Shown here: positions 42,073-50,952 of the stretch, piece by piece
How the letters are laid out: the number at the start of each line of letters is the position of its first letter
How positions within the stretch are numbered: the stretch's first letter is position 1
DNA from: Polaromonas sp.
Lineage (GTDB): Bacteria > Pseudomonadota > Gammaproteobacteria > Burkholderiales > Burkholderiaceae_C
Length of the DNA stretch: 64,000 nt
Assembly: GCF_016185115.1 (NCBI RefSeq)
Contig: NZ_JACPOF010000030.1
Span: 400,524-464,523, forward strand
Reading direction: 5' to 3'
The notes under the pieces: model-generated
Database searches by the model: none
The model's input: only the letters and a program-made list of their open reading frames with translations
What the model was told of the DNA's origin: nothing
Program-made: the position numbers and the translations under genes

Positions 42073-43107
42073 ATGCAATCACTACGACAACAAATGCTGC
42101 GACGCCTGCTGGGCACACTCGCCATCACATCCATCTGCTGCCTGCCCATGATGGCGTCGGCGCAAACCATACTCAAGGCATCGCCATTCGGCCCGCCCAA
42201 CCACCTGCTGACCCAAAAAATCCTGCTCGGCTGGGCTGCTTCGGTGAACACGGCCACCGAAGGCCGCGTGAAGGTGGAACTGCTGCCCGCACCGATTGCA
42301 CCGCCACCGGCCATCCTCGATGCCATCACCAATGGCGCTGCCGATGTGTCGCTGATGTCCAATGGCGCGCTGACCCGCAAGCTGACGCTCAATTCGATGG
42401 TGGAGTTTGCAGGTCAGACGCCCAATTCTGAAAAAGCTTCTGCCGCCTACCAGGCCATCGTGCAGAAATACCCGGCCTTCGCCGCAGAGTACGGCAATGT
42501 GCAGTTGCTGGGAGTGTTCACGCACGGGCCGGGCGTGCTGCTGCTGGGCAGCAGCGGCGTCGCCGGCCAGGATGATTTTTCGAAACTCACCATCAATGCA
42601 GGTGGCGCCGGTGGCCGTGCCGTGGCCATGGACCTGGGCGCCAGGCCCTCAATGTCGCCACACCCGCCCCGGCTGGAAGTGCTGGCACCCGGACAGGCCG
42701 ATGCCACCGTGACGACCATCGACTCCTACGGCCTCTTCAACCTGTCAGAAGCCGTGAAAGGGGTGGTCACGCTGCCCGGCGGTTTTTACACCGCTGGTTT
42801 TGCGATGGCCGCCAACTCTGCAAAGTGGAAGACGCTGGAGCCGCGCGACCAGGCGGCCATCCTGAAAGTCTCCGGCCCGGTGCTGGCGCAACTGGCGGGC
42901 AAGGCCTGGGACCAGGGCGATGGGGATGCCACTGCAAAAATCCGCAGCGCAGGTGTGCCGATGTCCACGCTGTCGGCAGCGCAGGTGGCCCGCCTGACGG
43001 CAGCCGGTGAACAGCGCAAGAAAGCCTGGCTGGAAAGTGCAGGCCCGAACGCCAGGGATGCGGAAGCTGCGCTGGCCGAGTACCGCGCTGACGTGTCTAG
43101 GCGCTGA
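42073..43107 (+). CDS. Orphan TRAP-type substrate-binding protein (DctP family)
   Basis: 344 residues with a signal peptide (about 1-31, ending MASAQ). The DctP fold is recognisable (PFGPPNHLLTQKILLGWAA, the VELLPAPIAPPPAILDAI segment, TIDSYGLFNLSEAV), but the usual Arg-containing GLKMR segment appears altered to an A-G-G-A-GGRAVAM stretch. No DctQ or DctM gene is beside it. It may serve a distant permease or act as a periplasmic sensor. It ends overlapping dusC by 11 bp, tail to tail. Confidence 0.8.
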   Translation: MQSLRQQMLRRLLGTLAITSICCLPMMASAQTILKASPFGPPNHLLTQKILLGWAASVNTATEGRVKVELLPAPIAPPPAILDAITNGAADVSLMSNGALTRKLTLNSMVEFAGQTPNSEKASAAYQAIVQKYPAFAAEYGNVQLLGVFTHGPGVLLLGSSGVAGQDDFSKLTINAGGAGGRAVAMDLGARPSMSPHPPRLEVLAPGQADATVTTIDSYGLFNLSEAVKGVVTLPGGFYTAGFAMAANSAKWKTLEPRDQAAILKVSGPVLAQLAGKAWDQGDGDATAKIRSAGVPMSTLSAAQVARLTAAGEQRKKAWLESAGPNARDAEAALAEYRADVSRR

Positions 43108-44104
43108 CCAGCAGTTCAGCGGATGAGGGCGCTGGCGCGTGCAACGCAGCGGCCAGCCACTCATCGATCAGCAGCGGGTCATTGATGGTCTTGAGCGACT
43201 GGTAAGCAGCCTCTGCTTCAGGAAAGCGCCTGCGCAAAAAATTCAGCCACTGCTTGAGCCTGCCGGCCTGCGAGCGCCTGTCAAGACGCGTGCAGACAAT
43301 GTGCCAGAACTGCGCCACCAGGGGCAGCAGCGATGGCCATGACACACCGGCATGCGCCTCACCGCGCATGTCGGCCTGAATCGCCATGCCCAAGCCGGGG
43401 TTGACGACAGCACCACGGCCAATCATCAGCATATCGCAGCCTGAGACCTCGCGGCAGCGGCGCGCGTCTTCAACCGTCCAGATTTCGCCATTGGCCACGA
43501 CGGGAATGTTCACCACGGCGCGAATGTCTGCAATGCGTTCCCAGTAAGCCGGTGGCCGGTAGGCCTGCGCCTTGGTGCGTGCATGCACCACCAGTTCACC
43601 GGCACCGCCATCAGCAATGGCCTGCGCGCATTCGAGTGCACGCGAGTCGTCGCTGTAGCCCAGCCGCATCTTGGCCGACACCGGCATGTGTGCGGGCACC
43701 GCGCGCCGCACGGCACTGACCACCCTGAACAAACTCTCGGGCTCACGCAGCATCGACGCGCCGCCGCCATGGCGGTTGACCACCGCAGCGGGGCAACCGA
43801 AGTTGAGGTCTATGCCGGCCGGGCCAAGACTTGCCAATCGTGCAGCGTTTTCAGCCATGCATGCAGGGTCGGAGCCCAGCAGTTGCGCGCGTACGGGCAC
43901 GCCGGCAAAGGTGCGGCCGCCGTTGTGCAGCTCGGGCACGATGCGGGTGAAGACACGCTCGGGCAGCAACTGGTCGGTGATGCGTATGAACTCGGAGACG
44001 CAGCGGTCAATGCCGCCTACGCGGGTGAGGATGTCGCGCAGAACAAAATCAAGCAGGCCCTCCATCGGGGCGAGAAGAACAGTTGCGCGCGGCTCCATCT
44101 GCAT
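43097..44104 (-). CDS. dusC: tRNA-dihydrouridine synthase C
   Basis: 335 residues, FMN-dependent TIM barrel. The catalytic Cys is Cys104 (NFGCPAAVVNRHGGGA), with substrate-side residues in VSAKMRLGY and the LVVHARTKAQ segment. The N-terminal LAPMEG motif and the long helical C-terminus match the DusC subfamily, which reduces U16 of tRNA. The start at 44104 gives full length. It overlaps the TRAP receptor at the 3' end. Confidence 0.92.
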   Translation of the reverse strand: MQMEPRATVLLAPMEGLLDFVLRDILTRVGGIDRCVSEFIRITDQLLPERVFTRIVPELHNGGRTFAGVPVRAQLLGSDPACMAENAARLASLGPAGIDLNFGCPAAVVNRHGGGASMLREPESLFRVVSAVRRAVPAHMPVSAKMRLGYSDDSRALECAQAIADGGAGELVVHARTKAQAYRPPAYWERIADIRAVVNIPVVANGEIWTVEDARRCREVSGCDMLMIGRGAVVNPGLGMAIQADMRGEAHAGVSWPSLLPLVAQFWHIVCTRLDRRSQAGRLKQWLNFLRRRFPEAEAAYQSLKTINDPLLIDEWLAAALHAPAPSSAELLVSA

Positions 44105-44115
44105 GCGGACACTCT

Positions 44116-45351
44116 TTATTTCGCAGCCAGCCGCCAGAGCGATGTCACTTCTGCCGCGCGTGCCGCATGCAGCGCATCGGTGGCATCCGCCGCCTTGGGG
44201 TGATGAGGCGTTGCGTCAAGTCGGTCTATTACCTTCAGGCCGGCCGCATCAATCGCAGCCAGCAGCCACTCGCGCGTGCGCAGCCCCAGGTGCTCGGCAA
44301 TGTCCGACAGGATCAGCCAGCCCTCACCTTTGGGTTCGAGGTGCGCAGCCAGACCGTTGAGGAAGCCCAGCAGCATGCGGCTGTCTTCGTCATACACCGC
44401 GTGCTCGATCGGCGAGCCCGGGCGCGCAGGCAGCCAGGGCGGGTTGCAGACAATGATGTGGGCCTTGCCTTCAGGGAAGAGGTTGGCCTCGCGCACCTCA
44501 ATCTGCGGAAAGCCCAGGCGCTTGAGGTTGTCGCGTGCACAGGCCAGCGCACGCGGGTCCTGGTCGGTCGCCACCACGCGCTGCACACCACTGCGCAGCG
44601 CCAGCACAGCGGCCAGCACGCCGGTGCCGGTGCCGATGTCAAAACCCGTCAGGTCATCAAGCCCTTCGGGCACAGGCGCCTGCGCGACCAGGTCTATGTA
44701 TTCACCCCGCACCGGCGAGAACACGCCGTAGTGCGGATGCACGCGGTTGTGCGGGCCGTCTTCGCCCAGCGCAGGAATCGGCACGCCCTTGCGCCGCCAT
44801 TCATGCGAGCTGATAAAGCCCATAAGCTCGCGCAGCGATGCGACTGATGTGCCGCCTTCTTTCGAAGGACCCCATGCTTCAGCGCAAGCCTTTTTCGCAT
44901 CGGGCGCGCGGCGCAGCGGAATGCTGTAGTCCGCATCAAACGGAATCAGCACCATGCCCAGCACGCGCGCGCGCTGCGCCTGCGCCTGGCGGTGCAGGTG
45001 AAAGGCTTCCGGGAAGACCGGCGCCGGCACTTCAGCTGGCGCGTCCGACTCACCCGCCTTGTGGCGTTTGGTGCGTTTGGGTTTGGCGGGTTTGTCCACA
45101 CGCCGCGCTATGGCCTGCAGAAGCAGGCGCGCGTTCTGGTAATCACCGCGCCATAGCAGGCCAGTGCCTTCGCAGGCCAGCCGGTAGGCCGTATCTGCCG
45201 CCATGCTGTCGTCGGCAATCACCACCTTTTTGGGCGGGTTCGCGCCGCGCTCGGACCGCCAGCGCGCAGAACGCGCCTCGCCCGCCTCTGTCCAGTGGAT
45301 GGTTGAAGGCTCTGACGGTGAGGTGGCGGGAACGGGCTTTGAAACGGGCAT
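44116..45351 (-). CDS. Class I SAM-dependent methyltransferase
   Basis: 411 residues. The SAM motif I is D-I-G-T-G-T-G at 238-244 and the N-P-P-W motif at 303-306 is typical of amino-group methylases (release-factor or ribosomal-protein glutamine, or DNA adenine). The N-terminal 220 residues form a separate domain with a Lys/Arg-rich linker (about 85-105). It lies just upstream of dusC on the same strand (11 bp). The acceptor is not identifiable; a protein or rRNA substrate is likely. Confidence 0.82.
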   Translation of the reverse strand: MPVSKPVPATSPSEPSTIHWTEAGEARSARWRSERGANPPKKVVIADDSMAADTAYRLACEGTGLLWRGDYQNARLLLQAIARRVDKPAKPKRTKRHKAGESDAPAEVPAPVFPEAFHLHRQAQAQRARVLGMVLIPFDADYSIPLRRAPDAKKACAEAWGPSKEGGTSVASLRELMGFISSHEWRRKGVPIPALGEDGPHNRVHPHYGVFSPVRGEYIDLVAQAPVPEGLDDLTGFDIGTGTGVLAAVLALRSGVQRVVATDQDPRALACARDNLKRLGFPQIEVREANLFPEGKAHIIVCNPPWLPARPGSPIEHAVYDEDSRMLLGFLNGLAAHLEPKGEGWLILSDIAEHLGLRTREWLLAAIDAAGLKVIDRLDATPHHPKAADATDALHAARAAEVTSLWRLAAK

Positions 45352-45461
45352 CTGGGGCTAACCTGGTAACTTCTAAAAGGGGAACCGGGTGTTTTAACAG
45401 ATGCGGGGCAACCAGACTTGCCTGATGCCCCTGAAAACGGCCCGCAAAGCCCAAAACCTGT

Positions 45462-45830
45462 TCAGTTCCCAGCGTAATGCGCGCCAGCAATCACAAACGG
45501 CAGCACCAGCTCGGGAATCAGGTAAGCCAGCCAGACTGCAGTGGGTTTGGGCAGACCGACTTTGGCAATTGACACCAGCCGGCCAATGCCACCGAGCAGA
45601 ATGCCCAGTGAGAGCAGGTAAACCAAAAACCCCTGCTGGAGAATCGTGACGCCCGCCCACAGACAGATCAGCCCCGTTGCCAGATAAACGCCCGCCATAA
45701 AGCGGTGAACGTTGTCCAGCCGGGGCGAGGTGTCAGGCTGGCCGAGAACCATCTGCAGGACACCGCCGAAGATGGCGATGGCTGCTACGAGGAAAAGGCC
45801 TATCTGGGCGATGTGCTGGCTGATGGTCAT
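45462..45830 (-). CDS. DUF4345 membrane protein
   Basis: 122 residues with four hydrophobic segments. The family features D-N-V-H-R-F-M-A-G-V-YLATGL and the IGRLVSIAKVGLPKP segment are visible. Function is unknown. The start at 45830 is chosen by the first membrane helix; the frame is open 35 codons further upstream. Confidence 0.82.
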   Translation of the reverse strand: MTISQHIAQIGLFLVAAIAIFGGVLQMVLGQPDTSPRLDNVHRFMAGVYLATGLICLWAGVTILQQGFLVYLLSLGILLGGIGRLVSIAKVGLPKPTAVWLAYLIPELVLPFVIAGAHYAGN

Positions 45831-45935
45831 GGCAATTCCCCTGGAAAGATGCTGCCACTTATAGCAGCCTCCAGCGTAATTACCCGCCCGTTCCACTCGC
45901 GCAGCTGCAATGACCAACCGGCATCCGCTTCTCAT

Positions 45936-46034
45936 TTGCTATCAATTAAATAGCTGCTCACGCCCATATTTAAAGGGCTGGAGGCCAATTTGATGCCTGA
46001 AAACGGCCCAAAACCCGGTTTTTGGGCCGTTTTT
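45936..46034 (+). repeat. Dispersed GCTATC...TAGCTGCTCACG...GGCTGGAGGCC repeat, copy B
   Basis: It reads TTGCTATCAATTAAATAGC, TGCTCACG, then ATTTAAAGGGCTGGAGGCC and AATTTGATGCCTGAAAACGG. It matches the reverse complement of 30216-30312 with scattered changes. Its far end is the hairpin described next. Confidence 0.75.
46002..46033 (-). terminator. Strong hairpin with T-tails on both strands, end of efflux operon
   Basis: AACGGCCCAAAA (46002-46013) pairs with TTTTGGGCCGTT (46020-46031), with Ts following on both strands. It lies downstream of the RND operon, whose last gene ends at 46160 on the minus strand, and is also the distal part of repeat copy B. Good candidate bidirectional terminator. 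Confidence 0.6.
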
Positions 46035-46037
46035 CGA

Positions 46038-46140
46038 CGTGGGCGGGGATTTTAAAACCCCCATTTTTTGTATTAATGCATCATAAATAAAGCATTAATT
46101 ACTTAACGATTCATTTATGATTCATTAAGTATTCGCCAAG
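46038..46140. repeat. AT-rich tract of nested short palindromes
   Basis: GGGGATTTTAAAACCCC is followed by TAATGC...GCATTA, CATAAAT...ATTTATG and TACTTAA...TTAAGTA, interleaved over about 80 bp. The tract is sharply more AT-rich than its surroundings. The same arrangement, dispersed repeat then AT-rich palindromes, occurs at 30107-30312. No gene is seen. Confidence 0.45.
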
Positions 46141-46159
46141 CGGGGGATGGCCCAAAGAC

Positions 46160-47560
46160 TCAAACCCAGCCGCCGCCCAGCGCGCGGATCAGTCCCACTG
46201 TCGCCAGGTATTGCGCAGACTTGACCTGCAGCGCCTGCCGCCGGTTGCGTAGCTCGCTGCGCTGGGCGTCCAGCAGTTCGAGCTGGCTGACGTAACCATT
46301 GCGGTAACGCGAACCGGACAGCAGTGTGGCGCGGCTGCTGGCATCCACCGAGCGTGACTGGGCTTCTGACTGTTCGGCCAGCAGGCGCAGGGCCGCCAGC
46401 TGGTCTTCGACATCGCGAAAGGCGACCAGTACCTGCTCGCGGTAATTGGCCAGCGCAATGCTCAGGTCTGCATTGGCGCCCTGCACGCCCGCCTCGCGGC
46501 GGCCCCCGTCGAAAATCGGCAACGACAGCAGCGCGCCTATGCCCCATGCCTGGGTCGAGAGCTTGAACAAGTCCTTGATGTCTGGCGCTGCATACCCGCC
46601 GTTTGCTGTGAGCGAGAAGGTCGGGAACCACGCGGTTTTGGCCACGCCGACTCTCGCCTGCGTCGCCTGCATGCTGTTCTGCGCCGCAGCAACATCGGGC
46701 CGGCGCGTGAGCACGGTGCTGGGCACGCCGGCAGGAATCACCGGCAAGGCGGTAGACCAGGCCGTGGGAGCCACGGCAAAGTTTGAAGGGACCTCACCGA
46801 CCAGCACGGCCAGCGCGTGTTCCAGAACGGCGCGGCGCTGGTCCAGCGCCAGGGCTTCAGATTCAGTCGATGCGGCTTCGCTGCGCACACGCGCCACGTC
46901 CAGCTCGGCAACATCGCCTTCCCTGAAGCGCACCTCGGTCAGGCGCAGCGTGTTCTGGTAGGCCAGCAGCGTGCCACGTACCAGCTCGCGTTCCGTGTCG
47001 AGTGCGCGCAGGCTGAGGTAGGTCTGCGCCACGTCGGCCTGCACCAGCAACTGCGTGCTGCGCAGAAGCGCTTCGCGCGAGGCGGCATCGAGCGATGCAG
47101 CATTGGACGCGCCTGAGAGCTTGCCGAACAGGTCAACTTCATACGACAGGTTCGCGCCCGCACTCACCACGGTTTGCGCGACGTTGCCGGTCGTTGAATT
47201 GCGCTGCCGCGTGGCGCCTGCGCCGATGCCGAGCTGCGGAAAGCGGTTGGCACCGATCTGCCCTGCCAGAGCACGGGCTTGTGCCAGACGGCCCGCGGCC
47301 ACCTGCAAGCTGTTGTTGTTGCCGTTGGCCCTGTCAATGAGGCCGTCAAGCACAGGGTCGGCGAAGACCTTCCACCATAGGCCCTGCACCTGGGGCTGTG
47401 CGGGGTTGGTGCTCACTGCACCGGCGTTTTCCTTGAAGGCGGCGGGTGCGGCGGGCACATTGCTGGTGTCAACGACTGCAGAGGTGGCGCAACCGGCCAG
47501 CACCAGGGCCATGACGAGCGGCGCAAGGCGGGTGCGCAGTGTTGAATAAGTGTGGTTCAT
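46160..47560 (-). CDS. oprC: Outer-membrane efflux lipoprotein, OprM/NodT family
   Basis: 466 residues. The signal peptide ends in the lipobox L-A-G-C, with Cys24 as the lipidated residue. Two repeated OEP domains give the long alpha-barrel, with coiled-coil features in the DTERELVRGTLLAYQNTL segment. It forms the outer-membrane exit duct of the RND pump. An AAGGAG ribosome site supports the start. It is the last gene of the llpE-adaptor-permease-OMP operon. The symbol follows the Burkholderia bpeEF-oprC order and is by analogy. Confidence 0.92.
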   Translation of the reverse strand: MNHTYSTLRTRLAPLVMALVLAGCATSAVVDTSNVPAAPAAFKENAGAVSTNPAQPQVQGLWWKVFADPVLDGLIDRANGNNNSLQVAAGRLAQARALAGQIGANRFPQLGIGAGATRQRNSTTGNVAQTVVSAGANLSYEVDLFGKLSGASNAASLDAASREALLRSTQLLVQADVAQTYLSLRALDTERELVRGTLLAYQNTLRLTEVRFREGDVAELDVARVRSEAASTESEALALDQRRAVLEHALAVLVGEVPSNFAVAPTAWSTALPVIPAGVPSTVLTRRPDVAAAQNSMQATQARVGVAKTAWFPTFSLTANGGYAAPDIKDLFKLSTQAWGIGALLSLPIFDGGRREAGVQGANADLSIALANYREQVLVAFRDVEDQLAALRLLAEQSEAQSRSVDASSRATLLSGSRYRNGYVSQLELLDAQRSELRNRRQALQVKSAQYLATVGLIRALGGGWV

Positions 47561-47589
47561 GGTGAACTCCTTTTCTTTCAATCAGTTCT

Positions 47590-50500
47590 TCATTCGTGTT
47601 GTTTGAGGGGCGCTGCAGGTTGTGCATGCAACGCACCGCCGCCACTCGAACCGATGGCCTGTTCGATGTGCGGCACCTCGCCATGCAGTTTGAGCTGGCG
47701 GTTGCCCGTCATGGCGCGCAGGGCGACGTAGAAGACTGGCGTGAGGAAGAGGCCGAAGGCCGTCACGCCAATCATTCCCGAGAACACTGCCACACCCATG
47801 GCAGAGCGCATCTCTGCACCCGCGCCGGTCGAGAGCACCAGCGGCAACACACCCATGACAAAGGCCAGCGATGTCATCAGGATGGGGCGAAGGCGAAGGC
47901 GGCTGGCTTCAATCGCGGCCTGCACCGGTGTGCGGCCTGCAAACTCCAGCTCGCGCGCAAACTCGACGATCAGGATCGCGTTCTTCGCCGAGAGCCCCAC
48001 CAGCACCATCAGCCCGATCTGCGTGAAGACGTTGTTCTCGCCACCCGAGATCCACACACCCGTCATCGCAGCCAGCAGGCTCATGGGCACGATCAGGATG
48101 ATCGCAATCGGCAGCGTCAGGCTTTCATACTGCGCAGCCAGCACCAGGAAGACCAGCAATATCGCCAGCGGGAACACCAGCACCGCAGAGTTGCCTGCCA
48201 GTATTTCCTGGTAGGTCAGCTCGGTCCATTCAAAGCTGATGCCCTTGGGCAGCGTCTCGGCAGCGATGCGTTCAATCGCAGCCTGTGCCTGGCCTGATGA
48301 ATAGCCCGGCGCAGGGCCGCCGCTGACATCAGCAGAGAGATAGCCGTTGTAACGCATGGCACGCTCGGGGCCAAAGCTGGGCTGCACCTTCATCAGCGCC
48401 GACAGCGGCACCATCTCGCCGGTGGTCGAGCGCACCTTGAGCAGGCCCACGTCTTCAGCCCGGGCACGGTAGGCCGCGTCGGCCTGCACACGCACGCTGT
48501 AGGTACGGCCGAACTTGTTGAAGTCGTTGGCGTACAGACTGCCGAGGTAAATCTGCATGGTGTCGAAAATGTCGGTCACCGGCACTTTCAGCTGGCGTGC
48601 CTTGGCGCGGTCGATGTCGGCGTAAAGCTGCGGCACGTTGACCTGCCAGCTGGTGAAGGTGCCGGCAATCTCGGGCGCCTGCGCCACCTTGGCCATGAAG
48701 GCCTTGACCGCACCATCCATCGCGTCATAGCCCAGCGATGCGCGGTCCTCCAGCTGCAGCTTGAAGCCGCCCGTGGTGCCCAGGCCTTCGACCGGTGGCG
48801 GCGGGAACATCACGATGAACGCGTCCTGGATGTTGCCAAAAGCCTGGTTCAACTGGCCGGCCACGGCGCCGCCACTCTGGTCCTTGTGCGTGCGCTCGGC
48901 AAAAGGCTTGAGCGTGGCAAACACAATGCCGGAGTTAGAGCTGTTGGTGAACCCATTGATCGACAGGCCGGGGAAGGCAATCGCATCTTCCACGTTAGGG
49001 TTCTTCTTCATGATGTCGCCCATGCGCTGTATCACGTCTTCGGTACGGTCCAGCGTGGCGCCATCAGGCAGCTGCGCAAAACCGATCAGGTACTGTTTGT
49101 CCTGCGCGGGGACAAAACCGCCCGGCACCAGCTTGAAGATACCGACCGTCGCAGCCACCAGCACCAGATACAGCGCCAGCATCATGCTCTTGCGCGAGAT
49201 CGCGCTTTTGACACCTGTGCTGTAGTTGGCAGCGCCGCGGCTGAAGAGGCGGTTAAAGCCCGCGAAGAAGCGGCCGAAGACCTTGTCCATGCCGCGTGTC
49301 AGCGCGTCTTTGGGTGCGTCATGGCTCTTGAGCAGCAAGGCGGCCAGTGCGGGCGACAGCGTCAATGAGTTGATGGCAGAGATAACGGTCGAGATCGCAA
49401 TCGTCACGGCAAACTGGCGGTAGAACTGGCCGGTCAGGCCGCTGATAAAAGCCAGCGGCACAAACACGGCGACCAGCACCAGCGCAATCGCAATGATGGG
49501 GCCGGACACCTCCCGCATGGCGCGGTAAGTCGCCTCGCGCGGGCTCAGGCCGTCTTCAATATTTCGCTCGACGTTCTCGACCACCACGATGGCGTCATCG
49601 ACCACGATGCCAATCGCCAGCACCAGCCCGAAGAGGCTGAGCGCGTTGATTGAAAAGCCCAGCAGGTGCAGCACGGCAAAGGTGCCGATCACAGACACCG
49701 GCACGGCCAGCAGAGGAATAATGGAGGCGCGCCAGGTCTGCAAAAACAGAATGACGACCAGCACCACCAGCGCAATCGCTTCCAGCAGGGTGTGGATCAC
49801 CGAGCTGATGGAGGCGCGCACAAACTGCGTCGGGTCATAGGCGATGCGGTATTCCACGCCCTCGGGCATGTTCTTCGACAACTCTTCCATGGTCTTGCGA
49901 ACCGCATCTGAAATCTCAAGCGAGTTCGAACCGGGTGCTTGGAACACACCCATGCCGACGGCCTGTTTGTTATTGAGTAGTGAACGAAGTGCGTAGTCAG
50001 CAGCGCCCAGTTCCAGCCGCGCAATGTCGCGCAGGCGGGTGATGGCGCCGTCAGCACCGGTCTTGACGATGATGTCGCCGAACTCTTCCTCGTTCTGCAG
50101 ACGCCCCTGTGCGTTGATGGACAGCTGCATGTCCACACCCGCCAGACCAGGGGATGCACCCACCACGCCCGCCGCAGCCTGGATGTTCTGGCCGCGGATG
50201 GCCGCAACCACATCGCTGGCCGAGAGGCCGCGCTGTGCGACTTTTTGCGGGTCAAGCCAGACGCGCATCGAATAGTCACCGCCACCAAAAATCTGTACCT
50301 GGCCCACGCCCTGGATGCGTGCGAGGCGATCTTTCACATTCAGCACCGCGTAGTTGCGCAGGTAGTTGATGTCATACCTGTCGTTGGGCGACACGAGGTG
50401 CACCACCATCGTGATGTTGGGCGCGCTCTTGACGGTGGCAACACCGAGGCGGCGCACCTCTTCAGGCAGGCGCGGCTCGGCCTGCGAGACGCGGTTCTGC

Positions 50501-50826
50501 ACCATCTGCTGCGCCTTGTCGGGGTCGGTGCCCAGCTTGAAGGTCACGGCCAGCGTCATCACGCCATCGGTGGTGGCCTGGCTATTCATGTAGAGCATGC
50601 CTTCAACGCCGTTGATGGATTCCTCCAGCGGCGTGGCCACCGTTTCGGCAATCACCTTGGGGTTGGCGCCGGGGTACTGGGCACGCACGACGATGGTGGG
50701 CGGCGCGACTTCCGGGTATTCGGAAATCGGCAAACCACGCAGCGCGACCAGCCCGGCAATCAGCATCAACAGCGAGAGCACGCCGGCAAAAATGGGCCGG
50801 TCAATGAAAAATTTGGAAAGATTCAT
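47590..50826 (-). CDS. bpeF: RND multidrug efflux permease (MexF/BpeF type)
   Basis: 1078 residues, hydrophobe/amphiphile efflux-1 family, with 12 membrane helices and two large periplasmic loops. The TM4 proton-relay aspartates are in GIVVDDAIVVVENV. The N-terminus (MNLSKFFIDRPIFAGVLSLL) and the PEVAPPTI segment are typical. It exports drugs and solvents from the periplasm and inner leaflet using the proton gradient. It lies between the adaptor and the outer-membrane gene. The overall operon matches the Burkholderia chloramphenicol/trimethoprim pump BpeEF-OprC (by analogy). Confidence 0.95.
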   Translation of the reverse strand: MNLSKFFIDRPIFAGVLSLLMLIAGLVALRGLPISEYPEVAPPTIVVRAQYPGANPKVIAETVATPLEESINGVEGMLYMNSQATTDGVMTLAVTFKLGTDPDKAQQMVQNRVSQAEPRLPEEVRRLGVATVKSAPNITMVVHLVSPNDRYDINYLRNYAVLNVKDRLARIQGVGQVQIFGGGDYSMRVWLDPQKVAQRGLSASDVVAAIRGQNIQAAAGVVGASPGLAGVDMQLSINAQGRLQNEEEFGDIIVKTGADGAITRLRDIARLELGAADYALRSLLNNKQAVGMGVFQAPGSNSLEISDAVRKTMEELSKNMPEGVEYRIAYDPTQFVRASISSVIHTLLEAIALVVLVVILFLQTWRASIIPLLAVPVSVIGTFAVLHLLGFSINALSLFGLVLAIGIVVDDAIVVVENVERNIEDGLSPREATYRAMREVSGPIIAIALVLVAVFVPLAFISGLTGQFYRQFAVTIAISTVISAINSLTLSPALAALLLKSHDAPKDALTRGMDKVFGRFFAGFNRLFSRGAANYSTGVKSAISRKSMMLALYLVLVAATVGIFKLVPGGFVPAQDKQYLIGFAQLPDGATLDRTEDVIQRMGDIMKKNPNVEDAIAFPGLSINGFTNSSNSGIVFATLKPFAERTHKDQSGGAVAGQLNQAFGNIQDAFIVMFPPPPVEGLGTTGGFKLQLEDRASLGYDAMDGAVKAFMAKVAQAPEIAGTFTSWQVNVPQLYADIDRAKARQLKVPVTDIFDTMQIYLGSLYANDFNKFGRTYSVRVQADAAYRARAEDVGLLKVRSTTGEMVPLSALMKVQPSFGPERAMRYNGYLSADVSGGPAPGYSSGQAQAAIERIAAETLPKGISFEWTELTYQEILAGNSAVLVFPLAILLVFLVLAAQYESLTLPIAIILIVPMSLLAAMTGVWISGGENNVFTQIGLMVLVGLSAKNAILIVEFARELEFAGRTPVQAAIEASRLRLRPILMTSLAFVMGVLPLVLSTGAGAEMRSAMGVAVFSGMIGVTAFGLFLTPVFYVALRAMTGNRQLKLHGEVPHIEQAIGSSGGGALHAQPAAPLKQHE

Positions 50827-50856
50827 GGCAGTTCTTCTTGGTTCTGTGACGTGACT

Positions 50857-50945
50857 GTCATTGCGGACCTGATCCGCAATCCATGACCCGACTGACTGCT
50901 TGCAGCACTGAAGGGGATGGATCCCGGATCGAGTCCGGGATGACA
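50857..50945 (+). repeat. Dispersed GTCATTGCGG...GGGATGACA repeat, long copy
   Basis: It is the same element as 7907-7962 but with about 33 extra bases in the middle. The arms TTGCGGA/TCCGCAA and CCCGGA/TCCGGG form hairpins. It sits inside the efflux operon between the permease and adaptor genes. Confidence 0.7.
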
Positions 50946-50952
50946 GAGGGCG

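Noticed and set aside
41937..42431. 164-codon open frame overlapping the orphan TRAP receptor start
   Set aside because: Out-of-frame shadow of the receptor gene, with an His/Arg/Thr-rich composition typical of shadows.
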